Positions 26,282-36,182 of a stretch of 64,000 nt of DNA are shown piece after piece. Source of the DNA: Trichormus variabilis 0441. Its GTDB lineage: Bacteria > Cyanobacteriota > Cyanobacteriia > Cyanobacteriales > Nostocaceae. Where the stretch lies: positions 6,080,501 to 6,144,500 of the forward strand of contig NZ_CP047242.1 of the NCBI RefSeq assembly GCF_009856605.1, in the 5' to 3' direction. The notes below the pieces were generated by a model that was not told the origin of the DNA, made no database searches, and saw only the letters and a program-made list of their open reading frames with translations. The position numbers were made by a program, and so were the translations under genes. Positions within the stretch are counted from its first letter, which is position 1. Each line of letters begins with the position of its first letter.

Positions 26282-26694
26282 TAGTCAAGTCACTTCACTC
26301 CAATTCAAAATTAAAAATTTGGATAAATTTTTTATTCCTGATATGAGGGGCTTGCAGAGTAAAAAATATCTAAGTGTAGGGTGCGTCAGTATGAATAAGT
26401 TCTGAGTATAGTTAGGTTATATCGCTCTGACGCACCCTACCAAACTGAACAATAACTATAATTCAGATTTTGTTTACATCACTAAATATATACGGTTTAA
26501 TCAATCACCGCTTTTTTACATTTCTTATCTCTATGTATCTTTTCCGACTGTTAGACTGTTAGCGCAAGCAGTAAGTAATTTGTAGTTAGTAATTAGTAAT
26601 GGCTTAAATTAAGGAATGTAAATAATTAATTACTTAGCTTAAAAAATATATCGACTCTAATTTTGATGATTCCAGGGAATCAAAGAGGATTGTT
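26282..26694. other. Intergenic region upstream of cphA, 413 bp
   Basis: It contains an AATTCAAAATT repeat near 26300, the 65-bp inverted-repeat element at 26376-26440, and AT-rich sequence with GTAATTTGTAGTTAGTAATTAG repeats broken into shorter units near 26573-26600. The cphA start is preceded by AGAGGATTGTT, with AGAGG as ribosome-binding site. No gene seen. Confidence 0.5.
26376..26440. mobile_element. 65-bp inverted-repeat element, copy 1
   Basis: The left end is GTAGGGTGCGTCAGT; the right end is its reverse complement with one mismatch. The interior GTATAGTTAG is shared with copy 2. Copies 2 and 3 (30839-30903, 57418-57482) have exactly the same length. It codes for nothing and looks like a miniature inverted-repeat element. 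No target-site duplication was recognised. Confidence 0.7.
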
Positions 26695-28992
26695 ATGAGA
26701 ATAGACTTAGAATCACCCAATATTAATGTTACTAGTTTAAAAGAAGCGCCAATTCATCTTTCCGGACAGATTCAACCACATGGTGTGCTTTTGGTTTTAG
26801 AAGAACCTGATCTGAAAATATTACAAGTGAGCAACAATACTTGGAGTATTTTGGGTATCAAGACTGAAGATATATTACAGAAAAAATTAGAAGACTTACT
26901 CGATTCATTCCAAATAGAACGAATTCAAGCAGGCTTATCTTCTGGGAATCTGGAATTTATTAACCCTACGAAAATTTGGATTAGAAAAAAGGGGGATGAT
27001 TACGCAGTATTTGATGCCGTTTTTCATCGCAATACGGAAGGCTTTTTGATTCTGGAGTTAGAACCGGCAATTACTCAAGAAAATATCCCGTTTTTAAGCT
27101 TCTATCATCTGGCTAAAGCTTCAATTAATCAGTTGCAGAAAACAGCTAATCTGCGGGATTTTTGTCAGATAATTGTCCAAGAAGTCCGCAAAGTCACCGA
27201 TTTTGATCGGGTAATGTTATATAAGTTCGATGATGATGGACATGGTTCAGTCATCGCGGAAGAAAAACTAGACAGCCTAGAACCATACTTAGGACTGCAC
27301 TATCCAGAATCTGATATACCTAAACCAGCCAGAAAATTATTTATTTCTAATTCTATTCGGGTGATTCCCAATGCTCAGGCTCAAGCTATACAGATGATAC
27401 CATCTGTAAATCCAGTGAGCGATCGCCCGGTTGATTTAACTAACTCAATTCTCAGAAGTGCGGCGAACTGTCACCTGGAATATTTACACAATATGGGTGT
27501 CGGTGCTTCCTTAACTATTTCCTTAATTAAAGACAATAAGCTTTGGGGATTAATTGCTTGTCACCATCTGTCAGCCAAGTATGTTTCCTATGAATTGCGG
27601 AAAGCCTGCGAATTTTTGGGACGGGTGATATTTGCGGAAATTTCCGCCAGGGAAGAAACAGAAGATTACGATTATCGGATGAATCTGACCCATATTCAAT
27701 CTCTGTTGGTTGAATATATGTCCCAAGAAGATAACTTTGTTGATGGTTTAGTTAAACATCAGCCGAATCTTTTAGATTTAACCAGCGCCCAAGGTGCGGC
27801 GGTATGTTTTGGCGACCATTGTACATTAATCGGTGAGACTCCCAAAGCAGAAGATTTAGTTTTCTTAGTCCAGTGGTTGAAGAATAACGTTGAGGAAGAA
27901 GTTTTCTACACTGATTCTCTACCGCAAGTTTATCCAGATGCGGAAAGATATAAAAACGTCGCCAGTGGTTTGTTAGCGATTCCTATTTCCCAACGTAATT
28001 ACGTTTTGTGGTTTCGACCGGAAGTAATTCAAACTGTAAACTGGGGTGGTGACCCTAATCAGCCTTTTGAAGTGAATAAGTTAGATGGGAATGTGCGTCT
28101 GTGTCCGCGCAAATCCTTTGAGTTGTGGAAAGAAACAGTCCGCCTCACTTCTTTACCTTGGCGATATGTGGAAATTAAAGCGGCTTTAGAATTGCGGAAA
28201 GCGATTGTGAACATCGTTCTGCGCCAAGCCGATGAACTGGCGCAGTTAGCACAAGATTTAGAACGTTCCAACGCCGAACTGAAAAAGTTTGCTTATGTTG
28301 CATCCCATGACTTACAAGAACCACTCAATCAAGTAGCGAATTATGTACAGTTGTTGGAGATGCGCTATCAAGATGAACTAGATGCCGATGCCAATGAGTT
28401 TATCACCTTTGCAGTTGAAGGGGTGAGCTTGATGCAAACCTTAATTGATGACGTTTTGGCGTATTCTAAAGTAGATACACAAGCGATCGCTTTTCAACTA
28501 ACAGAAGTAGAAAAAGCCTTAGATAAGGCTTTGGGTAATTTGCGCCAACGCATCGCCGAAACAGGCGCAACCATTACTCACGACCCCTTACCAACGGTAA
28601 TGGCTGGTAGTACCCAACTTATGCAGCTATTCCAGAATTTGATAGCCAACGCCATTAAATTCCACAGTCAGGAAGCGCCGCAAATTCATATAGGTGCAGA
28701 AAGGCTAGAAGACGAATGGCTATTCTCCGTCAGAGATAATGGGATTGGTATTGACCCCCAATTTAGCGATCGGATTTTCGTAATTTTCCAACGCTTACAC
28801 ACGCGAGACGAGTATCATGGTACAGGTATGGGCCTAGCAATCTGTAAGAAAATTATCGAATGTCACCGGGGACGAATCTGGGTAGAGTCACAACTTGGTG
28901 AAGGTGCTACCTTCTACTTTACGATACCAGTTGGAGGTCGAGAGCGTGAGCGTAGAAACGGAAGAAAAACACAAAACAATCTTTTTAGTTGA
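26695..28992 (+). CDS. cphA: Cyanobacterial phytochrome, Cph1-type histidine kinase
   Basis: A red/far-red photoreceptor kinase of 765 aa with PAS (about 15-125), GAF (about 145-315), PHY (about 325-500), HisKA and HATPase domains. The GAF domain has [13 protein letters not shown] with Asp207 and [10 protein letters not shown] with Cys259 and His260, numbered exactly as in Synechocystis Cph1. Cys259 is the bilin attachment residue, so phycocyanobilin is expected. The kinase has the H-box [14 protein letters not shown] (His near 538), N-box, and [12 protein letters not shown]. The 3' end overlaps rcpA by 47 bp. Known orthologues are CphA of Calothrix and AphA of Anabaena. Confidence 0.95.
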   Translation: MRIDLESPNINVTSLKEAPIHLSGQIQPHGVLLVLEEPDLKILQVSNNTWSILGIKTEDILQKKLEDLLDSFQIERIQAGLSSGNLEFINPTKIWIRKKGDDYAVFDAVFHRNTEGFLILELEPAITQENIPFLSFYHLAKASINQLQKTANLRDFCQIIVQEVRKVTDFDRVMLYKFDDDGHGSVIAEEKLDSLEPYLGLHYPESDIPKPARKLFISNSIRVIPNAQAQAIQMIPSVNPVSDRPVDLTNSILRSAANCHLEYLHNMGVGASLTISLIKDNKLWGLIACHHLSAKYVSYELRKACEFLGRVIFAEISAREETEDYDYRMNLTHIQSLLVEYMSQEDNFVDGLVKHQPNLLDLTSAQGAAVCFGDHCTLIGETPKAEDLVFLVQWLKNNVEEEVFYTDSLPQVYPDAERYKNVASGLLAIPISQRNYVLWFRPEVIQTVNWGGDPNQPFEVNKLDGNVRLCPRKSFELWKETVRLTSLPWRYVEIKAALELRKAIVNIVLRQADELAQLAQDLERSNAELKKFAYVASHDLQEPLNQVANYVQLLEMRYQDELDADANEFITFAVEGVSLMQTLIDDVLAYSKVDTQAIAFQLTEVEKALDKALGNLRQRIAETGATITHDPLPTVMAGSTQLMQLFQNLIANAIKFHSQEAPQIHIGAERLEDEWLFSVRDNGIGIDPQFSDRIFVIFQRLHTRDEYHGTGMGLAICKKIIECHRGRIWVESQLGEGATFYFTIPVGGRERERRNGRKTQNNLFS

Positions 28993-29392
28993 GGACAATA
29001 AAGCCGATATCCGCCTTATCCAAGAAGCCTTTAAAAATAGCCAATTACCCCACGAAGTGGTAACAGTGAGAGATGGTATGGACGCAATGGCCTATCTGCG
29101 CCGGGAAGGAGAGTATACCCATGCACCCCGTCCAGACCTCATTCTCTTGGATTTGAACCTACCCAGAAAAGATGGTAGAGAAGTACTGGCGGAAATCAAA
29201 GCCGACCCAGTACTTAAACGGATACCAGTAGTAGTTTTAACAACATCCAGAAACGAAGACGACATTTTTCACAGCTACGACCTACACGTAAACTGCTACA
29301 TCACCAAATCCCGCAACCTCACCCAGCTCTTCCAAATCGTCAAAGGAATAGAAGAGTTTTGGCTCTCTACCGTCACTCTACCACCGGAGTAA
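28946..29392 (+). CDS. rcpA: Phytochrome-associated response regulator (Rcp1 family)
   Basis: A single-domain receiver of 148 aa. GTG at 28946 is chosen because GGAGG lies eight bases upstream; earlier starts in the frame lie deeper in cphA and have no site. Motifs are [18 protein letters not shown], the phospho-Asp in [19 protein letters not shown], and the signalling Lys in YITKSRN. It has no output domain, as in Rcp1, which is phosphorylated by Cph1. The overlap with cphA indicates translational coupling and a shared light-signalling task. Confidence 0.93.
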   Translation: MSVETEEKHKTIFLVEDNKADIRLIQEAFKNSQLPHEVVTVRDGMDAMAYLRREGEYTHAPRPDLILLDLNLPRKDGREVLAEIKADPVLKRIPVVVLTTSRNEDDIFHSYDLHVNCYITKSRNLTQLFQIVKGIEEFWLSTVTLPPE

Positions 29393-29398
29393 GATAAA

Positions 29399-29512
29399 CA
29401 ATTCAAAATTCAAAATTCAAAAATAAAGAACTCTGGGAAAAAGAAGACAAAGTAGATGGAAATTCTTCTCTCTCCCCAGTCCCCAATCCCCAATCCCCAA
29501 TCCCCAATCACT
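29399..29512. repeat. Two STRR types between rcpA and the hybrid kinase
   Basis: AATTCAAAATTCAAAATTC units at 29400-29422 and CCCCAATCCCCAATCCCCA units at about 29475-29510. Both are reverse or forward copies of families seen elsewhere here. Confidence 0.85.
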
Positions 29513-29540
29513 ACTTTCAAGGGGGTAAAACCAGAAAATT

Positions 29541-30701
29541 ATGGTTGGACACTCAGTCAGGATTTTATTAATTGAGGATAGCCTCGCAGAAGCTAGGTTA
29601 TTACAGGAATATTTGCATCAAGCTGAGTCCAAACAATTTGTTCTGGTTCATGTGACGCGATTACAGGAAGCACTCAATGAACTCAAACAGACCAGCTACG
29701 ATGTGATTTTGTTAGACCTCACCCTACCGGATAGCCAAGGATTATCATCTTTACCCAGATTAATAGGACTCGCTCCCAGCGTACCAATTGTTGTCTTAAC
29801 AAATACTAACGATGAAGACTTAGCAATTGAAGCAGTCAGACAGGGAGCGCAAGATTATTTAGTTAAGCGACAGGTAAATGTTCATGTTTTGGTTCGTGCT
29901 GTATGTTATGCAATCGAGCGTAAGCAAGCATTAGAAACATTACGCACCATGAATACAACCTTAGAAAACCGGGTGGAAGAACGCACGGCTGAATTGGTAA
30001 AAGCGCAGGAAATTAACCAGTTTAAATCTGAGTTTGTTTCTATGCTCTCCCATGACATTCGTAATCCCTTGAATACTATTTTGCTAGCTGCTGGGTTGTT
30101 GCAAAACAATGAAGACAAATTAACCCAAGAGAAAAAACGTTCTCATTTACAAATGATTCGTTCCGCCATTAAAAATATGGCACAGCTATTAGATGAAGTA
30201 TCATTAATAGGTAAAGCTGAATCAGGTAAACTCCAGTGTGAACTTATCGCTATAGATTTGGAAGCATTCTGTCGTCAGTTATTAGCAGAAGCGCAATTAA
30301 CTATAGGCGAGAAGCAGCTGACTGTAATTTTTACCTGTAATAAAAAATTTGATGAAGCCTTATTAGATGAAACCTTGTTGCGTCACATTTTAGGTAATGT
30401 ATTAGGCAACGCTATTAAATATTCCCTTCCCGGTGGTATGATCCACTTTGAATTGACTGCTAACAATAATGCAGTCATGTTTAAAATTCAAGATTGCGGC
30501 ATTGGTATTTCTCCCCAAGATCAAAAGAATTTATTTCAATCATTCCATCGTGGGGAAAATGTAGGAGGAATAGCAGGTACTGGTTTAGGGCTAGCTATTG
30601 TTAAAAAATGTGTTGATGCTCACGGTGGTGAAATTATCGTTAATAGTGAGGTTGGGGTTGGTACAACCTTTACTATCATCTTGCCATTAATCAACTTTTA
30701 A
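29541..30701 (+). CDS. Response regulator-histidine kinase hybrid
   Basis: A soluble protein of 386 aa. The receiver domain comes first (about 5-125), with LLIEDSLAEARLL and the phospho-Asp in VILLDLTLPDSQG. A coiled-coil linker (TLENRVEERTAELVKAQE) leads to the H-box SMLSHDIRNPLNTILLA (His near 171) and an HATPase domain with ILGNVLGNAIKYS, IQDCGIGIS and GTGLGLAIVKKC. With no sensor domain or membrane segment, it probably takes phosphate from an upstream kinase. Its position 148 bp after rcpA suggests it acts in the phytochrome pathway, which is inference. Confidence 0.9.
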   Translation: MVGHSVRILLIEDSLAEARLLQEYLHQAESKQFVLVHVTRLQEALNELKQTSYDVILLDLTLPDSQGLSSLPRLIGLAPSVPIVVLTNTNDEDLAIEAVRQGAQDYLVKRQVNVHVLVRAVCYAIERKQALETLRTMNTTLENRVEERTAELVKAQEINQFKSEFVSMLSHDIRNPLNTILLAAGLLQNNEDKLTQEKKRSHLQMIRSAIKNMAQLLDEVSLIGKAESGKLQCELIAIDLEAFCRQLLAEAQLTIGEKQLTVIFTCNKKFDEALLDETLLRHILGNVLGNAIKYSLPGGMIHFELTANNNAVMFKIQDCGIGISPQDQKNLFQSFHRGENVGGIAGTGLGLAIVKKCVDAHGGEIIVNSEVGVGTTFTIILPLINF

Positions 30702-30838
30702 ATGTGTGATATGTTCTCTATATTTCTGTGGTAAAAAGTTGTTGTCTAGGGAGACTTTTTATAAAATAAATGTTAAGAAAAATTAAACGCAGATGCACGC
30801 AGATACACGCGGATGAATTATCCGCAATTGATGGTTTG

Positions 30839-30903
30839 GTAGGGTGCGTCAGTATGCAGGATTTCTGAGTATAGTTAGATTCTATCGCACTGACGCACCC
30901 TAC
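30839..30903. mobile_element. 65-bp inverted-repeat element, copy 2
   Basis: Perfect 15-base ends GTAGGGTGCGTCAGT and ACTGACGCACCCTAC. It lies between the convergent hybrid-kinase and NRPS-like genes, where it may also serve as a transcript hairpin. Length is identical to the other two copies. Confidence 0.75.
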
Positions 30904-30954
30904 ATTTTGGATATTTTTTGATTTGGAAATATCTACATAACCTCTGACTATGAA

Positions 30955-33621
30955 TTATGAATTATTTTCCAGACAATCTTGTAAACGCTGTGCTAAAACC
31001 TGTACATGGGGTTCTAGAACAAACGAATAATGGTTTCCAGGGACATCAATAATCTTAATTTCTTGAGCCGCCATTACAGAAAATAATTCTACCCAAACTA
31101 AGGTCGGGTCAGGAGCCATAATATGTTTTTCCCTGGCTCGAAATACAGTGACTTTTCCTGGATATGGTTGTCTTATATAGGAATAAGTTGCTTTTAAAGT
31201 TCCCACCAAAACATCAAGAATACGGCGATTATTTTGACGTTCTACACCAGGCGGGAATATTCTAGCGCTCCGTGCTTTATCAATGATGTAATTAATTTTT
31301 TCTTCTACAGTTAAATTTTCTATTTCTTCAGGTGTGACTAGATTATCTTGACCAAACATACCGCCAAAAACTCTGGAGAGAACACCAACTAAATAAACGT
31401 CATCAATGGGTTTTTGTTTATCCAGCAGAATCGGTACGTAAGAATCTAATATTGCTAGTAAAGATACTTCTTGTCCTTGTCTATGTAACTGCTGTGCTAC
31501 TTCATAAGCTACGACTCCACCAAATGACCACCCCCCGACACGATAAGGCCCTTGGGGTTGAAATTCTCTAATAGTTTTGACGTAGAGACTAGCCATATCT
31601 TCAACTCGCGTCAAGGGTGCTTCATCTCCATAAAATCCTTGAGCTTGTAAGCCATAAAATGGTTGGTCAGTTCCTATATATTGTGCGAGTTTAAAATAGC
31701 ATAAAACATGACCACCAGCAGGATGTATACAAAAGAAAGGCTGCTGCTTACCTTGTGGTTGAATTGGAACTAGGGGTGAATTATGGATTTGGTTGTTTGC
31801 TTGAATAACCTTGGCTAAATCTGCAATTACTGGATTTGTTAAAAGTGTTGCTAAGGATATCTCTTTAGCAAATAACTCTTCAATTTGAGAAATTAAATGT
31901 AGAGCTTTGAGGGAATTACCACCAATAGCGAAAAAGTTTTCTGTCACACCTACTTTAGGTAAATGCAGAATATTCGACCAGATTTGTACTAATTTTTCTT
32001 CAACTTCATTCCGAGGCGCTACATAGGAATTATGTTCACTATAATTAAATAAATCAGGCTTAGGTAATGCCTTACGGTCTACTTTACCACTGGGAGTTAA
32101 AGGAAGATGCTCCAGCATCACAAAAGCGGCTGGAATCATAAAATCAGGTAGCCTTGCTTTTAGGAAATCACGCAGATTATCAAGCTGAGGTTTGATGGAG
32201 TTATAGGTAATATAAGCGATGATTTGTTTTTCTTGAGCGTTATCATCCCGCGCTATGACTACAGCTTCTCTGACTTGTGGGTGTGAAGATAAAACATTTT
32301 CAATCTCGCCAATTTCAATTCTATAACCCCGAATTTTTACTTGATAATCTGTTCTACCAAGATATTCAATATTTCCATCGGGTAAATAACGAGCTAAATC
32401 ACCTGTTTTATAAAGTCGCTTAAACTCAGAATTGGGAAAGGGATTAATAATAAATTTTTCTTTGGTCAATTCTTCTTTATTCAAATAACCACGAGCAACC
32501 CCTACACCACCAATATAAATTTCACCAGTGACACCAATATTTACTGGTTGTAAATCGGCATCAAGAATATAAATTTGAGTATTAGCAATGGGACGACCAA
32601 TAGGTACACTCTTTAAATTACTATCTTTTCTACATTGCCAAAATGTGACATCAATTGCTGCTTCTGTCGGGCCATAGAGGTTATGTAATTCACATTGCAA
32701 ATGCTGGAAAAATCTATTTTGTAAATCTATAGATAAAGCTTCACCGCTACAAATAACTCTTTTTAGAGAGCTGCATTTGCTTACATGGCGATTTTGTAAA
32801 AACACTTGCAGCATTGAGGGGACAAAATGCAACGTAGTGATTTGTTCTTGAGTAATTAAATCGATGAGGTAAGCACTATCTTTATGTCCGCCTGGTTTGG
32901 CTATTACCAAACGTGCGCCAGTTAATAAAGTCCAAAAGAACTCCCAAACGGAAACATCAAAACTAAAGGGGGTTTTTTGTAAAATGCTATCTGTGGAATC
33001 GATTTGATAAGCTTCCTGCATCCACAATAAGCGATTACAGATACCTTTGTGGGTGTTCATTGCACCTTTTGGTTTACCAGTGGAACCAGAGGTGTAAATT
33101 ACATAAGCAAGATTATCCGTTTTTATATTACTTTTGGGATTGGTATTAGCTTGTGTGGAAATTTTCTCCCATTCCCTATCTACACAGATAGTTTGTGCTT
33201 GATGGTGGGGAATTTGATTGAGTAATTTTTCTTGAGTTAGTAGTACCTTCACCTGAGAATCTTCTAGCATATAAGCTATGCGTTCTTGAGGATATTCAGG
33301 GTCAATAGGAACATAAGCACCCCCAGCTTTGAGGATTCCTAAAAGACAGATAACCATTTCTAAGGAACGTTCTAAACAAACGCCTACCAGGGTTTCTGGC
33401 TGGACTCCTAATGTTTGTAAATAATGTCCTAGCTGGTTTGCTTTATGATTTAGTTCTTGATAAGTTAGTTGTTGCTTGTCAAAGGTGACAGCGATCGCCT
33501 CAGGTGTTCGTTCTACTTGAGCTACAATTAGTTCATGTAAACTCTGGGAAAGATCATAATCTCTGTGGGTCGCGTTCCACTCTACAAGTAACTTACGAAT
33601 ATTAAAATCTATAGTCTGCAT
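30955..33621 (-). CDS. mysE: NRPS-like mycosporine synthetase (A-PCP-TE), shinorine type
   Basis: A protein of 888 aa that activates an amino acid, serine in the characterised A. variabilis enzyme, and joins it to mycosporine-glycine to give shinorine. The adenylation domain (about 30-520) has YVIYTSGSTGKPKGAMNTHK and later GRTDYQVKIRGYRIE. The carrier domain has the phosphopantetheine site GGNSLKAL (Ser near 570). The thioesterase has GGWSFGGVVAYE (Ser near 701). No condensation domain is present, as in the known enzyme. Last gene of the mycosporine cluster, 156 bp after mysC. Gene naming varies (mysE, or Ava_3855 by memory). Confidence 0.92.
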   Translation of the reverse strand: MQTIDFNIRKLLVEWNATHRDYDLSQSLHELIVAQVERTPEAIAVTFDKQQLTYQELNHKANQLGHYLQTLGVQPETLVGVCLERSLEMVICLLGILKAGGAYVPIDPEYPQERIAYMLEDSQVKVLLTQEKLLNQIPHHQAQTICVDREWEKISTQANTNPKSNIKTDNLAYVIYTSGSTGKPKGAMNTHKGICNRLLWMQEAYQIDSTDSILQKTPFSFDVSVWEFFWTLLTGARLVIAKPGGHKDSAYLIDLITQEQITTLHFVPSMLQVFLQNRHVSKCSSLKRVICSGEALSIDLQNRFFQHLQCELHNLYGPTEAAIDVTFWQCRKDSNLKSVPIGRPIANTQIYILDADLQPVNIGVTGEIYIGGVGVARGYLNKEELTKEKFIINPFPNSEFKRLYKTGDLARYLPDGNIEYLGRTDYQVKIRGYRIEIGEIENVLSSHPQVREAVVIARDDNAQEKQIIAYITYNSIKPQLDNLRDFLKARLPDFMIPAAFVMLEHLPLTPSGKVDRKALPKPDLFNYSEHNSYVAPRNEVEEKLVQIWSNILHLPKVGVTENFFAIGGNSLKALHLISQIEELFAKEISLATLLTNPVIADLAKVIQANNQIHNSPLVPIQPQGKQQPFFCIHPAGGHVLCYFKLAQYIGTDQPFYGLQAQGFYGDEAPLTRVEDMASLYVKTIREFQPQGPYRVGGWSFGGVVAYEVAQQLHRQGQEVSLLAILDSYVPILLDKQKPIDDVYLVGVLSRVFGGMFGQDNLVTPEEIENLTVEEKINYIIDKARSARIFPPGVERQNNRRILDVLVGTLKATYSYIRQPYPGKVTVFRAREKHIMAPDPTLVWVELFSVMAAQEIKIIDVPGNHYSFVLEPHVQVLAQRLQDCLENNS

Positions 33622-33659
33622 ATCTTCTAACTTTGCTCAATAATAAAAAATTTCTCACG

Positions 33660-33775
33660 CAGAGACGCAGAGAAAACACACTCCGCGTCCCTCTCTCTTG
33701 AAAAGTTTCCTACGGAGGGAAACCCTCCTCCAGAACTTTTCGCTGCGCTAACCTCAGCGTCCCTCTGCGTTTAAA
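33660..33775. repeat. Dispersed repeat in the mysC-NRPS gap
   Basis: The spacer holds CGCAGAGACGCAGAG and GGAGGGAAACCCTCC, members of GC-rich Nostoc repeat families. The second is a perfect inverted repeat near 33714-33729. The mRNA of the cluster will carry this hairpin. Confidence 0.6.
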
Positions 33776-33777
33776 AA

Positions 33778-35154
33778 CTAATCTCCCCCCAATTCCACCA
33801 ACTTCCCAATATTGAAATCTATCCGCGTCCAACCTTTAAGACGACGCAAATTATTCAATAACAGTAGGGGAATTTGCCAATGATGTACCATCAAAAACGG
33901 TAAGGGGTCATCTGGCTGATAAATCGCATCAGTCCCGCGCCAAATATTCCCCAGCCATCTTTGCAACTGGGTGAAAGAACGGATACCAGTTAAACGCCAA
34001 ACTTCGTGATAAGTCCAATAGGTAGGCTTGCTTGTCGTTAGTGGTTGTATGGTTTCAGTCGTCGGTGCTTGACTCAAGTACGCTTCTGCTACCTGGGGGT
34101 GGTCGTAAAATGTGGTAATTGCTGAATGTGTGCGGGGGTTACACTCGATGGCGTAAACTGTTCCGTCTTCGGCTTGGATAAAGTCAAAGGAAATCTGTCC
34201 TGTCAGTTTCAGTTCCTTGACAAAATGCTGTACCCATTCGGTAATTTGCGGGTTATTTACATTCTCATAATTAACTTGGAAGGCTGAAGATTCGCAACAG
34301 CAATGCAGTCTGAGTTCCCCATTCCGAACGGTGCTATGGGTGCAGAATTCCTTACCGGGGATAAATTCCTGCATAATCCACGGTTTTTCGGGAGTAATTG
34401 GCAAACTTCTGACGAATGCTGCTGTTTCCTCTGGAGTAGCACAGGGGAGTTTGGTTAAGTCCAACCGCCGCACTGAGTCGTAGGGAATGCTTTTGAGGAT
34501 GTATTTACGTGTCTCTCCAGAAAAATCGAAGTTGATGACTTGTTCTGGTGAGGTAATTTTAAAGGATTTGGGTACTGATAAACCAAGCGATCGCGCTTTT
34601 TGTGTCAACGCAAATTTATCATCCAACATTTGGGTAATATCTGCGTCAAAGTGAAACACTTCGCAATAATGGGATAACTCTGGTTTGGCTAATGAGTCGT
34701 AGTAGCTACCCACTGGACTGGTGACGGGAATATAAACATCGATGTTTTCTTGTTTGACGATATCTACCAAAGCCTGAATGTAAGCTTGGGGATTGTCCTG
34801 GGGTGCGGGGACTGTGTAAAACTTATCCACTGCTTGGGAAAAACGATGACCAGTCAACCAGTATTTATGGGTTTCCACCAAGACAACTCTATGTCCAGCC
34901 GCGTGGAATGACCTTGCTAGTTGTAAAGCTTTGGTCATCTTACCGCCACTGATAAGAATGGTTTGGGGGTTTGCTGCTTTGACCTTTTGCGGTCGGAAGA
35001 CTAACAAGGATATAAAAACAATGGTGGCATTAATGGGCAATGCTAGTAATAACAAAGCCAAAGTGCAGATATTTTGGATAATTGCGGCTATTTTCGTCTG
35101 GGAAGGAAGAGACGGTGTAGCAGGTGCGGAAGAAAGGGGAAGGGATTGTGCCAT
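33778..35154 (-). CDS. mysC: ATP-grasp ligase making mycosporine-glycine
   Basis: A protein of 458 aa that links glycine to 4-deoxygadusol. A hydrophobic segment at about 24-52 suggests membrane association. TILISGGKMTKALQLARSFH starts the N-terminal domain. The ATP-grasp region runs from about 195 to 370: the lysine strand RKYILKSIPYDS, the adenine-facing WIMQEFIPGKEFCTH, and the metal-binding end YAIECNPRTHSAIT. It is 14 bp downstream of mysB, so cotranscribed. The order with DDGS and O-MT makes the function secure. Confidence 0.93.
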   Translation of the reverse strand: MAQSLPLSSAPATPSLPSQTKIAAIIQNICTLALLLLALPINATIVFISLLVFRPQKVKAANPQTILISGGKMTKALQLARSFHAAGHRVVLVETHKYWLTGHRFSQAVDKFYTVPAPQDNPQAYIQALVDIVKQENIDVYIPVTSPVGSYYDSLAKPELSHYCEVFHFDADITQMLDDKFALTQKARSLGLSVPKSFKITSPEQVINFDFSGETRKYILKSIPYDSVRRLDLTKLPCATPEETAAFVRSLPITPEKPWIMQEFIPGKEFCTHSTVRNGELRLHCCCESSAFQVNYENVNNPQITEWVQHFVKELKLTGQISFDFIQAEDGTVYAIECNPRTHSAITTFYDHPQVAEAYLSQAPTTETIQPLTTSKPTYWTYHEVWRLTGIRSFTQLQRWLGNIWRGTDAIYQPDDPLPFLMVHHWQIPLLLLNNLRRLKGWTRIDFNIGKLVELGGD

Positions 35155-35168
35155 AGTCGATTGGACAA

Positions 35169-36008
35169 TTAAGGTTGTATTCTGCGGATAATTGTTAAAC
35201 CATCTCGCAACGGCAACAAAACCTGTTCTACACGGGGGTCTATAGCTACTGTATGATTAAATTGCGCGATCGCTTCACCATTGACGCTACGTTCCTCTGC
35301 TGGTAGATAAACTTCCCCTTGTAATAAGGTGTTATCTACACAAATAAAGCCATCTGGTGCTAACAAACTGCTACCTAGCAACTTGTGAAAATAGGCTACA
35401 TACTCTTTTTTATCTGCGTCGATAAATACCAAGTCAAAAGACTCCCCAGCTTCTGCTAACTTATCAAGAGTTGCTAAGGCTGCATCCAATTCCACACGAA
35501 TCTTTCCACCGTGGGGAGATTGTTGAAAGGCTTTCTGTCCAATTTCCGCCGCGTAAGGGTCAACTTCACAAGCCACAAGCAGTCCATCCTCTGGTAATGC
35601 TTCCGCCATCGCCAGCGCCGAATAACCGGTAAACATCCCAATTTCTAAGACTTTTTTAGCTTTGGTCATGTGAACAAACATCTTTAAGGTTTGTCCTTCG
35701 ATATGACCAGAAAGCATCTCTTGTTCTAGAGGACGGACGGTTGTACCTCCGTGGAAGTGTTCTCCCCAGGCTTCGGTGGCTGTGGTTTTTGCCAATGCAG
35801 CGAGTTCAGGAGATTCTGGAGTGGTGCATTCTTCCAAATAAGGGTCTATACCTGCGGCTAAACGCCAAGCCTGATGGATGTTTGCTATCAATTCCCCAGG
35901 TAAATCTGGATGTTGCTTAACCTCTTGGACTATGGCTTCTAACTGCTTGGTTAAAATTCCCAATGGTGTAACAGGTCTAGCTGTTGGTTGGACAATCACA
36001 TTTGTCAA
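35169..36008 (-). CDS. mysB: O-methyltransferase of 4-deoxygadusol synthesis
   Basis: A SAM-dependent enzyme of 279 aa that works with MysA to make 4-deoxygadusol. The SAM-binding block is VLEIGMFTGYSALAMAEALP, with the acidic strand LLVACEVDP, and the catechol-OMT-like LVFIDADKKEYVAYF. I place the start at TTG 36008 (TTGACAAATGTG), with GGAG about 12 bases upstream. A frame continues upstream to ATG 36035, but those extra residues are encoded by the AATTCAAAATTC repeat. It precedes mysC by 14 bp. Confidence 0.92.
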   Translation of the reverse strand: MTNVIVQPTARPVTPLGILTKQLEAIVQEVKQHPDLPGELIANIHQAWRLAAGIDPYLEECTTPESPELAALAKTTATEAWGEHFHGGTTVRPLEQEMLSGHIEGQTLKMFVHMTKAKKVLEIGMFTGYSALAMAEALPEDGLLVACEVDPYAAEIGQKAFQQSPHGGKIRVELDAALATLDKLAEAGESFDLVFIDADKKEYVAYFHKLLGSSLLAPDGFICVDNTLLQGEVYLPAEERSVNGEAIAQFNHTVAIDPRVEQVLLPLRDGLTIIRRIQP

Positions 36009-36140
36009 GTCGCTTCGCTCCAATTCAAAATTCAAAATTCAAAATTCAAAATTAAAGACAATTAGTGTCCGATTATTTGCGTAGCCTTCTCTTTCCCTAC
36101 GGGACGCTCCGCGAACAGAAATGCTACCGCGCTCGCGCAG
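36009..36140. repeat. STRR plus GC-rich dispersed repeat in the mysA-mysB gap
   Basis: AATTCAAAATTCAAAATTC units at about 36020-36053 are followed by a GC-rich piece with CCCTACGGGACGCTCCGCG and CGCGCTCGCGCAG. These repeats form most of the 174-bp spacer and may weaken coupling between mysA and mysB. Confidence 0.75.
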
Positions 36141-36182
36141 TGTATCCGTGGAGTATTTTGCATTTTGAATTCAAAAAAGTCA

